Assembly (NCBI GenBank): GCA_964517605.1
Contig: CAZFCE010000020.1
Coordinates: 33,735 to 97,734, forward strand
Direction of reading: 5' to 3'
Source of the DNA: J095 sp964517605
GTDB taxonomy: Bacteria; Chloroflexota; Anaerolineae; 4572-78; J111
Length of the DNA: 64,000 bases
Numbering within the stretch: position 1 is the first letter of the stretch; each line of letters begins with the position of its first letter. Shown here piece after piece: positions 1 through 8,870 of the stretch. The notes under the pieces were generated by a model. That model did no database searches and was not told where the DNA came from. It was given only the letters and a program-made list of their open reading frames with translations. Both the position numbers and the translations under genes were made by a program.

Positions 1-2
1 TG

Positions 3-1757
3 CTGCGCGGCCTGGCCGACGACCTGCGCCTGGATGTGTGGCTGTACGGCTACATGATGCCGGTGGAGCGCGAGTTTGTGGACCGCAACTTTTGCCATAC
101 CGGCACGCTGCTGGCCTGCGCCGAAATGATTCGCTCCGGCGTAACCACGTTTTGCGACATGTACTACAACGAAGCCGACGTAGCCGCCGCCACCGCCGAG
201 GCCGGCATGCGCGCCATTTTGGGCCAAACCATCCTCAAATTCCCGTCGCCGGATGCCTCAAACTACGACGAAAGCCTGGATTACTGCCGCCGCTTCATTG
301 AGGCGTGGCGCAACCACCCGTTGATTATCCCGGCGGTGGCTCCGCACGCGCCCTACACCGTTACCCCCGACCTGATTCAAAGTTGCGTGGCGCTGGCCAC
401 CGAGTTTGATGTGCCGCTGCACGTTCATATTGCCGAAACCGCTCTGGAGCAAAAAAATAGCCTGGCTCAATACGATTCAACCGTGGTGCCGTGGCTGGAG
501 CAGTACAACCTGTTCAACGCTAAAGTGATTGCCGCCCACTGCGTCCATTTGGAAGAAGCCGAACTCCGCACCTTGCACCACCACCAGGCTGGCGTGGCAC
601 ACTGCCCCAGCAGCAACCTCAAACTGGCCAGCGGCGTGGCGCCCGTTCAAAAAATGATCAATTTGGGGCTGCATGTGGGCATTGGCACCGACGGCCCGGC
701 CTCGAATAACGATATTGACATGTTCGAGGAAACCCGGCTGGCCTCGTTTTTGCAAAAAGGTATTTTTGGCGACCCTACCCTGCTGCCCGCCCGCACCGCC
801 TGGGCGCTGGCTACCTGCGAAGGCGCTCGCGCGTTGCACATTTCGCACCTCACCGGCTCGCTGGAGCCGGGCAAACGCGCCGATATTGCCGTGATTACGG
901 CCAACAATCCCCACCAACTGCCGCATTTTAGCCGCGACCCGCAGGCCGTGTACGCCCAACTGGTGTACGCCACCAAAGCCACCGATGTGCGCGACGTGCT
1001 GGTTGACGGCAAAATTTTAATGCGCAACCGCCAATTGCTCACGCTGGACGAGCCGCAAATTATCGCCGAAGCCAATCGCGTGGCCAAACGGATAGATGCC
1101 TTTTTAACCGCCCGCGAAGGCAACGTGCTTTCAAAATTGCTGGCCATCAGCGCCGATTTCATCCCGCAGGAAACGTTTGAAATCCAGGTAAAAATCCGGC
1201 TGCCGGAACTCATCAATTTAACAGAAACGCTAACGCAGGCCGGGCTGGAGCCGTTCCGCCGCTCTTTTCGCAAACAGTACGATACCTACTTCTTTTTTGA
1301 GGGCGCTGACGGCGGGCGGCTGCGCTTCCGCGAAGACGAGGTTAAACGCAGCGAATCGGATGAGTTCCCGGTGGAAACGTTCTACCGGCTAACGCTGATG
1401 GGGCCAACCAAAGAGCGGGAGTTTGAAAACTCAATTATGCTCAGCCGGGGGCGCTACACCACCTCGGCGGGCCACAGCCTGCGCTTTTACCGCGAATATT
1501 TTAACCCCACCACCGAATTTGAGGTGGTGAAGCAACGGCAGCGTTGCCACGTCATCTACAAAGATAAGGATTTTGCCATTAATTTGGATCAGGTGAGTAG
1601 CCCGGCGCCCAAAAATGTGTACCTTGAAATAAAAACCCGCACCTGGAGCGCCAAGGATGCCGTATTAAAAGCGGAATTGATGGGCGAATTGCTGGAGATT
1701 TTTGGCTTTCAACAGGAAAGCCAGCTAAAAGTTGAGTATGTTGACCTGACAAAGTAA
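3..1757 (+). CDS. Amidohydrolase (SAH/MTA deaminase-like) fused to CYTH domain, 5' truncated
   Basis: The gene enters from outside the window; the frame is open from base 3 and the first residues (LRGLADDLRL) are the usual segment just after the N-terminal HxH metal motif of the TrzN/MtaD/SAH-deaminase family. Visible metal and active-site blocks are APHAPYTV, HVHIAET, AAHCVHL and GTDGPASNND, as expected for a metal-dependent deaminase acting on adenosine-type substrates. The deaminase part ends near residue 355 counted from base 36. A second domain of about 200 residues follows (EIQVKIRL, RLRFREDEV, YLEIKTRTW), which looks like a CYTH/triphosphate-tunnel fold; the ExExK signature reads E-I-Q-V-K. 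Fusion of the two is unusual. Substrate is not readable from the sequence. The deaminase call is firm, CYTH is likely. Confidence 0.85.
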   Translation: MRGLADDLRLDVWLYGYMMPVEREFVDRNFCHTGTLLACAEMIRSGVTTFCDMYYNEADVAAATAEAGMRAILGQTILKFPSPDASNYDESLDYCRRFIEAWRNHPLIIPAVAPHAPYTVTPDLIQSCVALATEFDVPLHVHIAETALEQKNSLAQYDSTVVPWLEQYNLFNAKVIAAHCVHLEEAELRTLHHHQAGVAHCPSSNLKLASGVAPVQKMINLGLHVGIGTDGPASNNDIDMFEETRLASFLQKGIFGDPTLLPARTAWALATCEGARALHISHLTGSLEPGKRADIAVITANNPHQLPHFSRDPQAVYAQLVYATKATDVRDVLVDGKILMRNRQLLTLDEPQIIAEANRVAKRIDAFLTAREGNVLSKLLAISADFIPQETFEIQVKIRLPELINLTETLTQAGLEPFRRSFRKQYDTYFFFEGADGGRLRFREDEVKRSESDEFPVETFYRLTLMGPTKEREFENSIMLSRGRYTTSAGHSLRFYREYFNPTTEFEVVKQRQRCHVIYKDKDFAINLDQVSSPAPKNVYLEIKTRTWSAKDAVLKAELMGELLEIFGFQQESQLKVEYVDLTK

Positions 1758-1783
1758 CCCAACTTGCGCAGTTGGAATGAAAT

Positions 1784-1825
1784 AAAAAAGTCCCCGGCGT
1801 TTTTAAACGCCGGGGACTTTTTTAT
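1784..1825. terminator. Bidirectional rho-independent terminator
   Basis: An A-tract, a GC-rich inverted repeat (GTCCCCGGCGTTT against AAACGCCGGGGAC) and a T-tract form a symmetrical hairpin between two convergent genes. It serves the deaminase fusion on the plus strand and mtaB on the minus strand, whose stop codon lies inside it. Confidence 0.93.
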
Positions 1826-3129
1826 TCCGCGGGTAAAAGTTGGCCCACCAGCGCGGCGGGCGCGGCGGCAACCAGTTGCGTGGGCAGCACCCGGTTGCGC
1901 AGGTTAAGGTGGGGGTCGGTTTGGGCGACCACCCGCAAATAATTGCCGGTGAGGCCATTCCACTGCACGCCAAACCCCGCCGGCTCGCTGCTTTCCCACA
2001 GCACCGGCATGCGCCGGCCCACAAATTTACGCCGAAATTGCCCTTCGAGTTGGGCGTTGAGTTGGTGCATGTGCTGGCTGCGGGTTTGCATCACCTCGGC
2101 AGCAACCTGGCCCCGCATTCTGGCGGCGGCGGTTCCCTCGCGGCGCGAATACCGGAAAATGTGCAGTTTGGCAAACTCCATGTCGGCCACAAATGATAAG
2201 GATTGATTGAACTCGGCCTCGGTTTCGCCGGGGAAGCCGATGATGATGTCGGTGGTGATGGCCAAATCCGGGATGGCGGCGCGGGCCTGTTGCGCCAGTT
2301 GGGCAAACTCGGCCTGGCTGGTGCGGCGCGACATCCGCCGCAGGGTATCGTTGCAACCGCTTTGCAGCGGCAGGTGCAGGTGGGGCAGCAGCCGGTCATC
2401 TTCCCACAAATCAAAAAAGCCGGCGGCTAAATCCCACGGCTCCAGCGAGGACAACCGCAGCCGGGGCAGGTCGGTTTCGGTTAGAATGGCTTTAACCAGT
2501 TGATACAACCCATCCGGGTGGTTTTGGTCGTGGCCGTAAGAACCCAAATGCACGCCGCTGAGCACCACTTCCTGGTAGCCGGTAGCGGTTAACCGGTTGA
2601 TTTCGGCAATCACATCGGGCAAGGGGCGGCTGCGGCCCGCGCCGCGCGCCACGGTGACAATGCAAAAAGTGCAGCGATTATCGCAGCCATCCTGCACTTT
2701 TACAAAGGCGCGGGTGTGGCTGCCGCCTTCGGCTGGCGGCGTATCGGGCATAAACGCCGCGTCCGGTGCGGGAATGGGGTCGGCATCGTGCAGCAGGCCG
2801 GCGGCGGCTACCCGTTGCGGCAGTTGGTCTTTATCCTCGTTGCTCACCACCAAATCAACGCCCAGCGCCGCCATCTCCTGCGGCGAAAGTTGGGCGTAAC
2901 AGCCGGTAACTACCACCGCCGCCTGGGGATTGGCCCGGCGCATTTGCCGGATAACCTGCCGCGATTTGCGGGCCGCCACATGGGTTACGGCGCAGGTGTT
3001 AAAAACGTACAAATCGGCTACATCGCCGGGGCCAACCAGACGATGCCCGGCGCAGGCAAAGGCGCGGGCCATTTCTTCAACTTCGCTGATATTCAACCGG
3101 CAACCAATAGAATCTACTCTAATCCGCAT
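1822..3129 (-). CDS. mtaB: tRNA t6A37 methylthiotransferase MtaB
   Basis: A 435-residue radical-SAM methylthiotransferase that converts t6A to ms2t6A at tRNA position 37. The N-terminal UPF0004 domain has the MtaB-type GCRLN motif (Cys10), NTCAV and TGCYAQ, giving the three cysteines of the auxiliary cluster. The radical-SAM centre is CDNRCTFC, followed by RGAGRSRP. The GCRLN opening separates it from MiaB and from RimO, and the window has its own rimO at 56083-57459. A TRAM-like C-terminal end is present. Length is normal. The gene stands alone, convergent with the deaminase fusion. Confidence 0.93.
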   Translation of the reverse strand: MRIRVDSIGCRLNISEVEEMARAFACAGHRLVGPGDVADLYVFNTCAVTHVAARKSRQVIRQMRRANPQAAVVVTGCYAQLSPQEMAALGVDLVVSNEDKDQLPQRVAAAGLLHDADPIPAPDAAFMPDTPPAEGGSHTRAFVKVQDGCDNRCTFCIVTVARGAGRSRPLPDVIAEINRLTATGYQEVVLSGVHLGSYGHDQNHPDGLYQLVKAILTETDLPRLRLSSLEPWDLAAGFFDLWEDDRLLPHLHLPLQSGCNDTLRRMSRRTSQAEFAQLAQQARAAIPDLAITTDIIIGFPGETEAEFNQSLSFVADMEFAKLHIFRYSRREGTAAARMRGQVAAEVMQTRSQHMHQLNAQLEGQFRRKFVGRRMPVLWESSEPAGFGVQWNGLTGNYLRVVAQTDPHLNLRNRVLPTQLVAAAPAALVGQLLPAE

Positions 3130-3293
3130 ATTGTTTCCAGAGTTCTCATAAAAAATCAGGGAGTATTATAAACATACCGGCCAATGATTCAAATGCGGGC
3201 GGCGTAATCTGAGTGGTGAATGACGAGATAAAACCAATTTGTAGCTCCTGATTTCACCGGCACAGGGCGGGAAAACCAATAATCTCCACATCT

Positions 3294-3329
3294 TTTCTTA
3301 ACAATTTCTAAAAAAGTTTTGGTTATGCT
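3294..3329 (+). promoter_or_regulatory. Possible response-regulator box and -10 before the DUF4405 cluster
   Basis: The 328-base gap between mtaB and the DUF4405 gene has no gene. It holds TTCTTAACAAT and TTCTAAAAAAG in direct 11-bp register, then 8 bases later TATGCT (3324-3329). Over 36 bases this matches the promoter at 30810-30853 (minus strand) at 25 positions with no gap, including the distance to the -10 box. The outermost of the three repeats is poor here, so the site is weaker than the two near the regulator gene. Confidence 0.45.
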
Positions 3330-3457
3330 AACTCCGTAAAGAATCACCAAAGTTGGGCAGGCTGATGAAGTTCAAATAACCTCGGCCACGCCTGCAACTG
3401 TCAGCAAAAACGTGGCTATCGCTGGATAGCCAGAAAATTACCTGGAGAGATTGATTG

Positions 3458-3955
3458 ATGAAGATTGAAAATACAAAAATGAATAAAACAGCGCTTAATT
3501 TGCTGCTGGATATTGGGTTGTTGCTAACGCTTTTTTTGCTGTATGAAGTAAAGGCCACCGGCGAGGCCATCCATGAATGGCTGGGGGTGGGGCTTGCCGT
3601 GGTGATGATTGTTCACATTCTGTTGCACTGGGATTGGGTGTTAACGGTGACGCAACGGTTTTTATCGCAGCTAAAAACCGAACCCCGGCTTCAGTACATT
3701 TTGAATATTGGTATTTTTATCGGTTTTACCACCATTATTTTCAGCGGGTTGATGATTTCTCGCAGCGTGTTGCCGGCTTTTGGGTTGCAGGGGTCAAGCA
3801 GTTGGTTTTGGAAATGGCTGCACTTTCAATCCGCCGATGTGACCTTTATCTTGGCGGCGTTGCATGTGGCGTTGCACTGGCAATGGATTGTCACCGCCGT
3901 GAAGCGCTACCTGGTTTGGCCGGTCTTGTCCCAACTCCGGCTGAAAACCGAATAA
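3458..3955 (+). CDS. DUF4405-type four-helix membrane protein, cytochrome b-like
   Basis: About 165 residues with four hydrophobic helices. Histidines sit inside or at the ends of helices (HEWLG, HILLHWDW, WLHFQ, HVALHWQW), the pattern of DUF4405 proteins, thought to bind haem like small b-type cytochromes. I chose ATG 3458 because GGAGA lies 9 bases upstream; a TTG one codon earlier is possible. It is the first gene of a forward cluster with the Cys-motif protein (51 bases downstream) and the esterase-MBL fusion, so a role in electron transfer for the secreted partner is plausible but unproven. The upstream region carries a candidate regulatory box. Confidence 0.75.
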   Translation: MKIENTKMNKTALNLLLDIGLLLTLFLLYEVKATGEAIHEWLGVGLAVVMIVHILLHWDWVLTVTQRFLSQLKTEPRLQYILNIGIFIGFTTIIFSGLMISRSVLPAFGLQGSSSWFWKWLHFQSADVTFILAALHVALHWQWIVTAVKRYLVWPVLSQLRLKTE

Positions 3956-4006
3956 TCAACTTTAAAACCATCCGAAAGTTGAATCAGAAAACAAGGATAA
4001 AAAATA

Positions 4007-5008
4007 ATGTTAAAGAATATTTTGCATACCCTATTGATTGTCTTGATCGCCGGCTTGATTGCGGTGGGCTGGTACGCCTTCTCCCTGACCCCGGCCTCGC
4101 AGAGTTTGCTGCCGGACAGGGCCGAAACTCGCCCGGCGGCCACCAGCGTTGCCCAAAACACCGCCCAAGCCGATGTTTCTTCCTCGGCCACCAATCCCGA
4201 TGAGACCGCTCGCCCCGCTGCCGGGTATGAAGGCGAAGGCGGCTTGTTCTCGGCGCAAACCGGGTTGGGATTTTTAAAGCACGCGCTTATGCTGGCGGCA
4301 ATCACGGCGGCGGTTTTGTCGGTGAGAAAAGCGATTACCCTGATAAAGAACCGGCAAAGTGGCCGAACGGTAAAATCAGCCGTTCCTGTAACCGGCCTTG
4401 ACCAAAGCGGGCTGGAGCGGCGGGAGTTTTTGCGTTTGAGCGGCCTGGTTTTGGCCGGCGGGGCGCTGGCAATGGCTTATAAACACATTGACAGTAGTTA
4501 TGCGGCGGCGGCTTTGGGTTCCGGTTTAAACACCCCAACCACTCCAACCGGGGTTTCGAACCTGCCTGCAACGTCATCGCAACGCTGCGTGGCCTGCCCC
4601 AAAGGGCGCATCAATGATCCCTACCCCGGACGTTGCGATTTGTACATTGATAACGACGGCGACGGCCTCTGCGATTACTCGGTGGCGACCGCTTGCGCCA
4701 CGCTGCCGGCGGCGGCAACTGTAGCGGCGGGAAGCAATAACGCTGCCGCGCCAGCGTCATCAACCCCAACCCCGCAATCACAGCCGCAACGCTGCGTGGC
4801 CTGCCCCAAAGGGCGCATCAACGATCCCTACCCCGGACGTTGCGATTTGTACATTGACAACGACGGCGACGGTTTCTGTGATTATTCGGTGGCTACCGCC
4901 ACTTGCAACAGCAACAGCGCCGATAATTATAATTCACCGGGACAGTTTGACTTTGGAGGACAGGGCTATAAAAATGGAAGGCAAAGACATGGCAACAGAC
5001 GACGTTAA
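4007..5008 (+). CDS. Membrane protein with internal twin-arginine motif and two CPKG...DGDG cysteine motifs
   Basis: 333 residues. Helices lie at about 5-25 and 86-106. A second, internal export-like segment starts at residue 138 (RREFLRLSGLVLAGG), which resembles a Tat signal but is not N-terminal. Two near-identical motifs follow, about residues 193-224 and 262-293, each with CVACPKG, a Cys after NDPYPGR, and DNDGDG followed by CDYS. The four Cys per copy and the acidic DGDG loop resemble the short metal-binding tails of ferredoxin-like and FMN-binding membrane proteins. The two copies are also nearly identical as DNA, so the duplication is recent. Redox or metal binding is likely; exact function is unknown. 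Confidence 0.6.
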   Translation: MLKNILHTLLIVLIAGLIAVGWYAFSLTPASQSLLPDRAETRPAATSVAQNTAQADVSSSATNPDETARPAAGYEGEGGLFSAQTGLGFLKHALMLAAITAAVLSVRKAITLIKNRQSGRTVKSAVPVTGLDQSGLERREFLRLSGLVLAGGALAMAYKHIDSSYAAAALGSGLNTPTTPTGVSNLPATSSQRCVACPKGRINDPYPGRCDLYIDNDGDGLCDYSVATACATLPAAATVAAGSNNAAAPASSTPTPQSQPQRCVACPKGRINDPYPGRCDLYIDNDGDGFCDYSVATATCNSNSADNYNSPGQFDFGGQGYKNGRQRHGNRRR

Positions 5009-5110
5009 ATAACAATTTGTTCAGGCTCAACACCTCAACCCCAACCGGAAATGCTCACTTAGGGCAAGTATCACATTAGCAAGAAACAAAGCAGGAGAAA
5101 TAGAGAAAAA

Positions 5111-7384
5111 ATGAGAAGATTATTAACAACCTTAGTTTTATTTTCAATGGTGGCAATGGGAATGAGCTTGTACGCGGCCTCTCCCCGAAGCGTCGCCGCC
5201 CAAACAAATAATTCCAACGCGCACATCAAAAGCGTCACCGCCATCACCGAGGTATTTGGCGAAGGTCAAAAGATAACCGCTGCCGCCGTGGAATACGATA
5301 AAGAGATTGATAGCTCCAAACTTTTAACCTCAACTTTCTCGGTTGAGGGCCGAACCATCACCAAAGTGTATGCCAACAATGCCCCGGCTAAAGCCGCTCA
5401 GGGTATCAACGGCCAGTACGCCATCATTGAGCTTTCAACCGCTGACGCCAACGCGGCGGTGCTTGCCCTGAATATGGGCGCACAGCCTCCGGCAGATGCT
5501 CAAAATGAGGGAACACCCCCGGCCAATGGCACACCTAATGCTCAAGGTGGAGGTGGCCCCGGAAGAATGTCAATCACCAGAAATGAAGTAAAACTTTCTG
5601 TCACCCAGGCCGGTGATATTACCACCACGGACGGGGAAAAGTACGCCGCCGCCCCTCAGGCGGTTGTCAGTGATAAAGTCATCAATGTGGGAGTTGATGA
5701 TTTTCAACAGCTTGAGTTCAACGACCCCAAATACGGGAAAACGTTGATGTACAACCTGTATGTTCCCAAAAACTACGACAAGAACAAGTCGTACCCGCTG
5801 GTTTTGTTTATGCCCGACGCCAGCGCCACCAGCACCGACCACGACCGCACGCTCATTCAGGGGATTGGCGGCGTTATCTGGGCCACGCCGGCAGAGCAGG
5901 CCAAACACGAAAGCTTTGTGCTGGCTCCGCAGTACACCGTTCAAACGGTTAGCGACAATTCCGAAGCCACGGACGAACTGGATATTACGGTAGATTTAAT
6001 CCACGCGCTGGCCGGCCAATATAACATTGACAAAAACCGCATCTACACCACCGGCCAATCCGGCGGCTGTATGATGTCCATTGCGATGGATATAAAATAC
6101 CCCGACTTGTTTGCCGCCTCGCTGCTGGTAGCCGGTCAATGGGATGCCGCAAAAGTGGCCCCCATGGCTAACGACAAACTGTGGATTATTGTCTCGGAAG
6201 GGGATCAAAAAGCCTTTCCGGGGATGAATGCCATTACCGCTGCTCTGGAAAAAGAAGGGGCAAAGGTTAGCCGGGCCACCTGGAGCGGCCTCTCGACCCC
6301 GGCGGAATTTGCCGCCGAAGTCGGCAAAATGGTGGCCGAAGACAGCAACATCAAATACACGGTGTTGCAAAAAGGCACGGTGGTGCCCGCCGGCCAACCC
6401 GACGACCCCGGCAGCAATCACATCAATACCTGGCGTATTGCCTACACCATTGAAGGGGTGCGAGACTGGTTGTTTGCCCAGTCAAAATGGACCCCGGTTA
6501 AGTCCGTTGATTTTTCATCAAAACATACTGTCTTGATAAAAAACGACGATGGCGCCACTACGCCGATGGATGTGCCCTACTTTGAATCAAAACTAATCGC
6601 TCCAGGCACCTGGCAAATCCTCAGTGACGGAGACTACTTCTATTTGGTGGAGGGGGACAATGAGGCGGTGGTTATTGACACCGGTTATGGGGCTGGAAAT
6701 GTCCGTGAGTATCTCCAAACCTTAACAACAAAACCGATCAAGAATGTCGTCAATACGCATTACCATTTCGATCATACCGCCGGCGATGTTTACTTTGATG
6801 CCGTTTACATGTCTGCGGAAACCCAAGCAAAGGCGACCATGCCCTATCCAAGTTTTGACGGCATAGCTTTTCCCAGAAATTACCCGACCGTGATCATTGG
6901 TGAAGGTTATCGCTATCAACTGGGCAATCGAGACTTGGAGGTCTTTGATATTCCTAACCATACCGAGGGAGGAATTGCTTTACTGGATCGTAAAGAGCGC
7001 ATCCTGTTTTCTGGGGATGAGATTATGGGGTTTGGGATTCGCCTCAATATCAGTGTGGCTCAATTTGAAAAGAATATGGCCAAGCTGGCGGCTCATCGCA
7101 GTGAGTTCGACACGTTGTGCGGCGGCCCTGGTGTCATGGATGCGGCCTTAATTGACAAGTATTTGGCCAATGCCCGCTACATTCTTTCCGGTCAGGGAAC
7201 TCCGACAAAGGTTCAACCCCGTACCGAGTCTGCGCCAACGCAAACCGACCCTTCAGCGCCAATTGTTTACACGCGAGGACGAGTTAGACCCGGCGATGGT
7301 GGCCCTCCCAACACAAATGAATTCACCGTTTCGATGAAGTACGATGACTCTACTATCATATATGATAGTAGCCATATTAATTAG
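5111..7384 (+). CDS. Secreted esterase (PHB-depolymerase-like) fused to metallo-beta-lactamase domain
   Basis: 757 residues with an N-terminal signal peptide cut near residue 30. Residues about 35-130 look like an Ig-like esterase accessory domain, then comes a Gly/Pro/Asn-rich linker (near 130-155). An alpha/beta hydrolase domain follows (LYVPKNYDK, nucleophile elbow GQSGG with Ser317, candidate His in SNHINTW). From about residue 490 a complete metallo-beta-lactamase fold is joined: H550-x-H552-x-D554-H555, NHTEGG, SGDE. A single chain with both hydrolases is unusual. The MBL part (about 6580-7384) is visibly poorer in GC than the esterase part, so it may have a different origin. RBS AGGAGA lies upstream. 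Substrates are unknown; both active sites look intact. Confidence 0.8.
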   Translation: MRRLLTTLVLFSMVAMGMSLYAASPRSVAAQTNNSNAHIKSVTAITEVFGEGQKITAAAVEYDKEIDSSKLLTSTFSVEGRTITKVYANNAPAKAAQGINGQYAIIELSTADANAAVLALNMGAQPPADAQNEGTPPANGTPNAQGGGGPGRMSITRNEVKLSVTQAGDITTTDGEKYAAAPQAVVSDKVINVGVDDFQQLEFNDPKYGKTLMYNLYVPKNYDKNKSYPLVLFMPDASATSTDHDRTLIQGIGGVIWATPAEQAKHESFVLAPQYTVQTVSDNSEATDELDITVDLIHALAGQYNIDKNRIYTTGQSGGCMMSIAMDIKYPDLFAASLLVAGQWDAAKVAPMANDKLWIIVSEGDQKAFPGMNAITAALEKEGAKVSRATWSGLSTPAEFAAEVGKMVAEDSNIKYTVLQKGTVVPAGQPDDPGSNHINTWRIAYTIEGVRDWLFAQSKWTPVKSVDFSSKHTVLIKNDDGATTPMDVPYFESKLIAPGTWQILSDGDYFYLVEGDNEAVVIDTGYGAGNVREYLQTLTTKPIKNVVNTHYHFDHTAGDVYFDAVYMSAETQAKATMPYPSFDGIAFPRNYPTVIIGEGYRYQLGNRDLEVFDIPNHTEGGIALLDRKERILFSGDEIMGFGIRLNISVAQFEKNMAKLAAHRSEFDTLCGGPGVMDAALIDKYLANARYILSGQGTPTKVQPRTESAPTQTDPSAPIVYTRGRVRPGDGGPPNTNEFTVSMKYDDSTIIYDSSHIN

Positions 7385-7442
7385 TTTACTGTAAATCTTG
7401 GCCGGGGGCTAACGAAAAACTAAAAGTAGAGTAATCCGGGCA

Positions 7443-7469
7443 AGAGGCGACACAGAAAGTGTCGCCTCT
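7443..7469. terminator. Perfect 11-bp hairpin after the esterase-MBL gene
   Basis: AGAGGCGACAC and GTGTCGCCTCT pair perfectly around a 5-base loop, 60 bases past the stop codon. There is no proper T-tract, so it may be a weak terminator or an mRNA-stabilising hairpin. Confidence 0.5.
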
Positions 7470-7521
7470 CCATTTGCCGATCCTAACAGACTGGGTGTTT
7501 TTCGCTATACCAGATCAGGTC

Positions 7522-7527
7522 TATAAT
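7522..7527 (+). promoter_or_regulatory. Consensus -10 box before the orphan membrane protein
   Basis: A perfect TATAAT stands 52 bases before the chosen start at 7579. No convincing -35 hexamer is found at 16-18 bases, so the element may need an activator. Confidence 0.4.
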
Positions 7528-7578
7528 TGCCCCATATTTGACTGTAGCCCCAAAGCTATCTCTACCATAGGAATAATT

Positions 7579-8652
7579 ATGACTATTTCTAGCGATCCTG
7601 CCGAGGTTCAATCCACCATTGAGTCATTGGAAACCGAGCGCCATCCGCCGGGAGTGGCGAATTGGCTGCTACAATTGATTGAACAATTGCCTGTCCCTTA
7701 CCCAGTCTTTTGCCTGGGTGTTTTTATTGCAGGCACGGCTCTTCAGCAATTGATTCTGGTGTTAAACTTTAAAACACCATTTTTGCCCCTTGATATTGAT
7801 TCGCTTCTGAACGGCTACGTAATGGCCTACTGCCTGGCGTTGATCCTGTATGTGAAACGGTCAGCCCGGCAATCGCTGTTGGCTTTTGCCCCGGTGCTTG
7901 ATCTGGACAAGGCCAGGTATCAACACCTGCACTCCGCTCTGATCAATCTCCCTACCGGGCCGGCGTTCCTGTGCGGCCTGTTTTTGGTGTTGGCGAGTGT
8001 TCTTGTAAATTATGTTTTTGCCGGCGAGGAGATTCGGGCAAAACTGGTAACGCCGGCAGTGATGGGCACTGCGGTGGGGAGCGCCTGCCTGACCTATAGC
8101 CTGGTGGGTATTTTGGTATATGATTTAATCCGCAAACTCTGGTTGATCAGCCGCATCTACTCATACGCCAGAAAACTCGATCTGTTCAACCATCGTTCTT
8201 TGTATGCCTTTTCTGGTCTCACCGCGCGTATTCTGGCCGGCTGGATTTTGTTAAGCTACCCAAATGTGCTGCTTGCCGATTTGTGGCGCAGCCCCGCGTG
8301 GCTGTCTATTACCGGGTTGATGCTGTTTTTGGTAGTTGCCGCTTTTGCTTATACCCTGCTCCATATTCATAGCCGCATAAAAATGGAAAAGGATAGCATG
8401 CTGTTCGCGGTGCAAAACCGGCTGCAAAGCATTTTTACTCAACTGCACGAGCGGATGGACAGCGGGGCTTTGCATGATGTGAACCAACTGAAGGCGCTGA
8501 TAGACAGCCTGTTGGTAGAGCGTGATACAATCACCAAAATTTCAACCTGGCCCTGGGAGTCTGGAACCCTGACCAGCTTCTTCTCCGTGGTGTTGTTGCC
8601 TATCGGGATATGGTTGTTCCAAACTTGGGTCAAAAAGCTGCTTGGAAGCTGA
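7579..8652 (+). CDS. Integral membrane protein of unknown function
   Basis: 357 residues from ATG 7579, chosen because AGGAA lies 5 bases upstream; upstream codons in the same frame read through the hairpin and promoter and are unlikely to be translated. Several hydrophobic helices are visible (near 45-65, 80-98, 130-150, 165-195, 235-290) and one at the extreme C-terminus after a soluble, probably coiled stretch (RIKMEKDSMLF to KISTWPWE). I do not recognise the family. It is followed by a repeat element and a strong terminator and appears monocistronic. Confidence 0.6.
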   Translation: MTISSDPAEVQSTIESLETERHPPGVANWLLQLIEQLPVPYPVFCLGVFIAGTALQQLILVLNFKTPFLPLDIDSLLNGYVMAYCLALILYVKRSARQSLLAFAPVLDLDKARYQHLHSALINLPTGPAFLCGLFLVLASVLVNYVFAGEEIRAKLVTPAVMGTAVGSACLTYSLVGILVYDLIRKLWLISRIYSYARKLDLFNHRSLYAFSGLTARILAGWILLSYPNVLLADLWRSPAWLSITGLMLFLVVAAFAYTLLHIHSRIKMEKDSMLFAVQNRLQSIFTQLHERMDSGALHDVNQLKALIDSLLVERDTITKISTWPWESGTLTSFFSVVLLPIGIWLFQTWVKKLLGS

Positions 8653-8680
8653 TTGGTCATTCTTGTCAATTCTTCTGTCC

Positions 8681-8796
8681 ACCAGACAGTTTTTAACGCG
8701 AATGTTGGAATAAAATCGTCTGAAAAATTTGTATTATTTGCCCAATTCGGGTTATTTACGTTAAAAATTTACAGTTTCATGTCAAAAGTGCCAGAT
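8681..8796. repeat. MITE-like intergenic repeat, copy 1
   Basis: This AT-rich stretch (ACAGTTTTTAACGCGAAT at the left, CAAAAGTGCCAGAT at the right) aligns over its length with 53409-53541. Shared landmarks are the left CAG-TTTTTAA end, the central TATT-ATT-GCCCAATTCG core, GTTAA, and the right AAGTG-CAG-TAGCTAA end. This copy is shorter and more diverged. Confidence 0.5.
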
Positions 8797-8813
8797 CAGA
8801 TAGCTAAAAACGC

Positions 8814-8848
8814 AAACAAAAAAGCGCCCAACGGGCGCTTTTTTGTTT
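8814..8848. terminator. Bidirectional rho-independent terminator
   Basis: AAACAAAAAAGCGCCC and GGGCGCTTTTTTGTTT pair around AAC. It lies between the convergent membrane-protein gene and the propeller gene and has an A-tract and a T-tract, so it can work in both directions. Confidence 0.92.
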
Positions 8849-8870
8849 GAACCTCAATTGTGGGCGGCGA

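Noticed and set aside
3130..3457. tRNA or small RNA gene in the spacer
   Set aside because: No cloverleaf, no CCA or T-loop motif, and no terminator; only the regulatory-box candidate stands out.
8653..8850. Small plus-strand protein of 65 residues
   Set aside because: It begins directly at the end of the previous gene, covers the MITE-like repeat and ends in the terminator hairpin; no ribosome site.
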